From Heliocidaris erythrogramma (lineage: Eukaryota; Echinodermata; Echinoidea; Camarodonta; Echinometridae): a stretch of 64,000 nt of DNA. The notes below the pieces were generated by a model. The model had not been told where the DNA came from. It was given only the letters and a program-made list of their open reading frames with translations, and searched no databases. Positions 60,874 to 64,000 of the stretch are shown here, piece after piece (positions within the stretch are counted from its first letter, which is position 1; the number at the start of each line of letters is the position of its first letter). The DNA lies in NCBI GenBank assembly GCA_025617745.1, contig CM046859.1, positions 25,843,371 to 25,907,370 of the forward strand, given 5' to 3'. The position numbers and the translations under genes are program-made.

Positions 60874-60900
60874 ACTCCTTGGTCCCAGCAGACCTGTTAA

Positions 60901-61420
60901 AGGGAAATCCAACCTTAACAGCAAGTTGCTTTGAAAGAAAGAGGAAATTCAGAGAAGCAGTTTGGTGAAAGTTTGAACGAAATCGGACAAGCAATAAGAA
61001 AGTTGTAATCACTAATGCATATGGGAATTTCAAATTGGCCGAATAGGTAATGTTTCGCTCCAACACATAAAATGACTAAAATGTCACTTTTTTTTCTTCA
61101 AAATGTTTTAATTTTAGTAGGATCTTTTTCTTTCATGGGGACCTATAACAATATGCTATCTCCAATATATTTTGAGTACTGCCCCGAGGGTAAAGGCGCT
61201 TCGGAGAAAACCGCAATCAATGGGAGAGTTGTCCACAAGTATGTCACAATCGACTCACCACATTGCCAATTTGAGATTCGCATAGATGTAGTGGTCTCAT
61301 TTTTCAAACATCCATAACTTTCTTATTCCTTGTCCGATTTCTTTCAAACTTTCACCATCCTGTTTTTCTTATTTTTCTGCTTTCACACAAATCAACTTAT
61401 TACAAAGGTTGGATTGCCCT
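60901..61420. mobile_element. Kolobok-like non-autonomous element with TTAA duplication
   Basis: TTAA lies at 60897-60900 and 61421-61424. The left end reads AGGGAAATCCAACCTT and the right end, reverse-complemented, AGGGCAATCCAACCTT. The arms remain alignable for about 110 bp, including TGGTGAAAGTTTGAA.GAAAT and CGGACAAG.AATAAGAAAGTT. No transposase. The frame at 61072-61317 spans the unique middle and is not a recognised gene. Confidence 0.8.
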
Positions 61421-61424
61421 TTAA

Positions 61425-64000
61425 ATAATGTCTGGATAAGCTTCTGGTTACACACCATTAATTATTAACATATATATATATATATATATAGGGTCATGTG
61501 TTAAAATTCATGAAAAATCAATGTTAATAATGAGAGCTTTCATGCTTACATCATCATTTGATCACACATTTGTGTCCACTTCCTGAAAGTATCAAGGCAC
61601 ACTTTTCTGCTGGATTTTCTTTTATATGTCCTAAAATAAGGCTATCGAGAAATGGGATCAGGAGTGGGTCTAGTGGTAACGTCTACGGAGGTCAGCTCTC
61701 TGTCATCGTTGGCCGTACAAACTGACTCTGAGCAAGGAGGTACTAGGCAAGCTCTGAGCGGACCCATGTTCGAATCTCGTCATGTCTTTTGGATGGTGAT
61801 CCCAGGTCGGTCCCAGAAGTAAATAATCACATTTGATTGATACACGTCTGCAAAAAACAAATTACACACACACACCCACACTTATACACACATTTGTCGC
61901 TCTCTGCTTCAGTTTTTGTACCAAGGAATATAGATATCCATAAAATTCAACTCGGACCCAGTCCAGCTGTCCAAAAGGGCTCATCTGAAGCGATGATGAT
62001 CGTTCTCTCTCTCTCTCTCCACATATCAAACACAGTGATCTATTAAATATGTAACAATGATTTTATATGATTATTTTTTCGACCATTACATCAGCTTTGA
62101 TACGAACATCTATGGGATTTTCCCATTTTCCGGACCTTTTTAATGGAGTGCGTCCTCCTGATGCATTTTCTTGAATGGTGCTCCAAGTTTCAGTGCATGG
62201 CGCCCGCTCAACTTCTTCCAGGATGTGCGTTAATACGCAAACATCAAATGCCTCTCGGAAAGAGTTGCTCTCCAGTGTACTGTTATAATCAAGGCTTTGA
62301 AGTCCAAACCATACTTTCAAGACGAAAAGCCCCCCAAACCCCAAACAGTCAGGTTGTGAAGCAATGGGAGCAATGCAACGTACAGTTATCTTACACCCGG
62401 CTCCACGGAAGACCAGCAGCAACAATTTTAGTTGCAGCTGAAAATGGGCTACCAGCCGTATTTCTTTTTGTGTATATTTACTCTGTATGTATTGTATCGC
62501 ATTTTATTATACAGAAATAAAGACAACAAACAACAACCCGTGAATGTGTATTTTCTCACCTCTCCTTATTTTTCTTATCATTCGAATGGGTATTGTCCTT
62601 ATAACCATTACAATGCCGTTACAGTGACTGTCGTGATAGCTCTGGTGTAAGGGCATATACGACACACGACACACAGTGGTTGCTTTGCGTAGTATGCCTA
62701 TCAATCGTAGTAAAATGTTGATATTACTACGTATAATACAGAAATCTTTATCTCTATATTTATGAGGTAATGTAAATTGGTTCCCTGCTCCCCTTTTATG
62801 ACTTGAATAGATGAAATAATCATACATTAATTACGATTGAGAAGAAGCATAAAATAAACAGACCTTGTACATTCTAAAGAACTATTATATTTGAAAACAC
62901 ATTTTGTATAATTGATTCATATGAAAGTAATAATTGAAAACAATATAGTAAAAGTCTGGCATATCAGAACAACATAAGTGTGAAATTAAAGTAATATCAA
63001 ATATCACAAATAAGAGTGAGAAAATGTAAGTCTATGATGATAATACCCGCCAATCTCAAAATCTAACGCTTCCCGCATAGACACATTGACACATCAGGGA
63101 AACTGTCTGATTGAAAGTACTCTTACAATACTGCCGGTCACTGACATTCCAATGAAAGTATACATGAACTTCATTTACTCTACCACTATAACCTCCACCG
63201 AGAAACAAAACAAAACATTAAGAGATGCTAAAAAATCGCAGACAATTTTGATTTCATTCACAGATTTTTGTATATCACTATCTTCAGGAAAATCTCTCGT
63301 TTCAAACTTCCTCTCGCGTCTCTGTCTGCTGACCCCATATGCAAGGAGCTGTTAAATACTCGAGGTGAAAATGAAAGAACTATAGAACAGGTAGTCCGGA
63401 TATTTTGGCACCAATTCCATAACCATATGAATGGACTTCCTGTCCAGTCAGTTGACTTCTGATGTATCGTCTGGTTTGGTTAAAAAATGTTGTATTTTTC
63501 ATAGTTTTACTACAACTGCAGTCGTGATTCAGTATGCTTATAAAGCGATAAGATCTGTCCACTTCAGAAATAACTTGTCTGATTTCCTTACCTTTTGAAA
63601 TGAAAAAAAAGAAAGAAAGGAAACCTATGTTTGCTAAACGTGAGAAAAATTGAAGCATAATCTTTTAGTTGACATAATTCAAATTAAAATACATTAAATT
63701 GATAAATTCTAGGATGTGATATTAACCACTAGAATTATACATCTCTCAGGTACGTTTCAGTAAAATCAAAAAATAGACGGGGATTTTACTAGACGTTGAA
63801 TATTTTCATCGGTTTCAAGTTATTTGTACTGGTATCGACGGATATTGTATTATTTATTTTCAGATAACTTTTCAAAGTAGACCTGAAGACACAATTTCTT
63901 TTCAGTGCTTCAGATATTGCAATATCAGCAGCGGCACATTCTTAAAATATAATTTTAGAATACTAGTTTAGAAAGGAAAACAAATAAAAATATCCAATAT
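61425..64000. other. Mostly unrecognised DNA with a TA repeat and a candidate exon
   Basis: TA repeat at 61472-61490, an AC-rich tract near 61866-61890 and TC repeats at 62003-62018. At 62063-62520 both strands are open for 120-125 codons. The minus strand contains ILEEVERAPCTETWSTIQE, the plus strand LVAAENGLPAVFLFVYIYS. I recognise neither; one of the two may be an exon. An AATAAA follows at 62515. Confidence 0.35.
61660..61780 (+). mobile_element. Possible tRNA-like SINE head, weak
   Basis: GGTCTAGTGGTAACG resembles an A box and TGTTCGAATCTCG a B box, but the distance between them (about 100 bp) is too long for a tRNA unless an insertion has occurred. No family match inside the window. 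Confidence 0.3.

Noticed and set aside
1-64000. Retroviruses, LTR elements, Polintons, CRISPR arrays, rRNA and intact tRNA genes
   Set aside because: I looked for paired direct terminal repeats, capsid or integrase-like frames, regularly spaced short repeats, and properly folding tRNAs, and saw none.

Overview
The window looks like intergenic and/or intronic DNA from an animal genome. It is AT-rich, full of microsatellites (GA, CAT, ATT, AAAT), long G runs and short inverted-repeat transposons, and has no operon-like gene layout. The mix of tRNA-headed SINEs, hAT-like MITEs ending in CAGGGGCGGATCCAGG-type termini, TTAA-flanked elements and a LINE of the CR1/Jockey/L2 type suggests a marine invertebrate. 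An echinoderm is my best guess, from general familiarity only. I found no host gene whose product I can name. Most open frames are short, AT-driven or translations of simple repeats.

Layout. 0-3 kb: AT-rich DNA, then a GA-tract array with a duplicated spacer. 3-9 kb: AT-rich DNA with a hAT-type MITE (6817-7159, 8-bp target duplication). 9.2-12 kb: a repeat built around a near-palindrome GGTCACRCAYGTGACC with about 188-bp phasing, split by a 1.8-kb CACTG...CAGTG element. 12-21 kb: sparse, with a second hAT-like relic and CAT-type microsatellites. 21.5-22 kb: a three-unit tandem repeat of about 142 bp. 24 kb: a TTAA-flanked foldback element. 28-31 kb: dispersed repeats and ATT microsatellites. 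31.2-31.7 kb: a palindromic MITE whose two arms each carry a tRNA-like pol III box pair. 34-36 kb: a GC-rich island, a SINE and a small foldback MITE. 39-45 kb: more SINEs and mini-elements, and a tandem duplication split by a SINE. 48.4-50.9 kb: a cluster of SINEs, a 3' LINE fragment and a long-TIR TA-flanked transposon. 54-55.2 kb: a 5'-truncated LINE with a 19-bp target duplication and an open reverse transcriptase C-terminus. 57-61.4 kb: another mini-element, a SINE, the second foldback MITE, a 17-bp perfect hairpin and a second TTAA-flanked element. 61.4-64 kb: little recognised.

The only protein-coding material I can assign is the two LINE reverse transcriptase ends. Several moderately GC-rich stretches (20.9-21.5, 34.5-34.8, 47.4-48.0, 55.6-56.3, 62.1-62.5 kb) could hold unrecognised exons, but nothing in the sequence proves it. 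I saw no retrovirus, LTR element, Polinton, rRNA, intact tRNA or CRISPR array. The most interesting signals are the tRNA-armed foldback element, the phased near-palindrome array with its transposon insertion, the strand bias of G runs, and the hairpin next to the second TTAA element.
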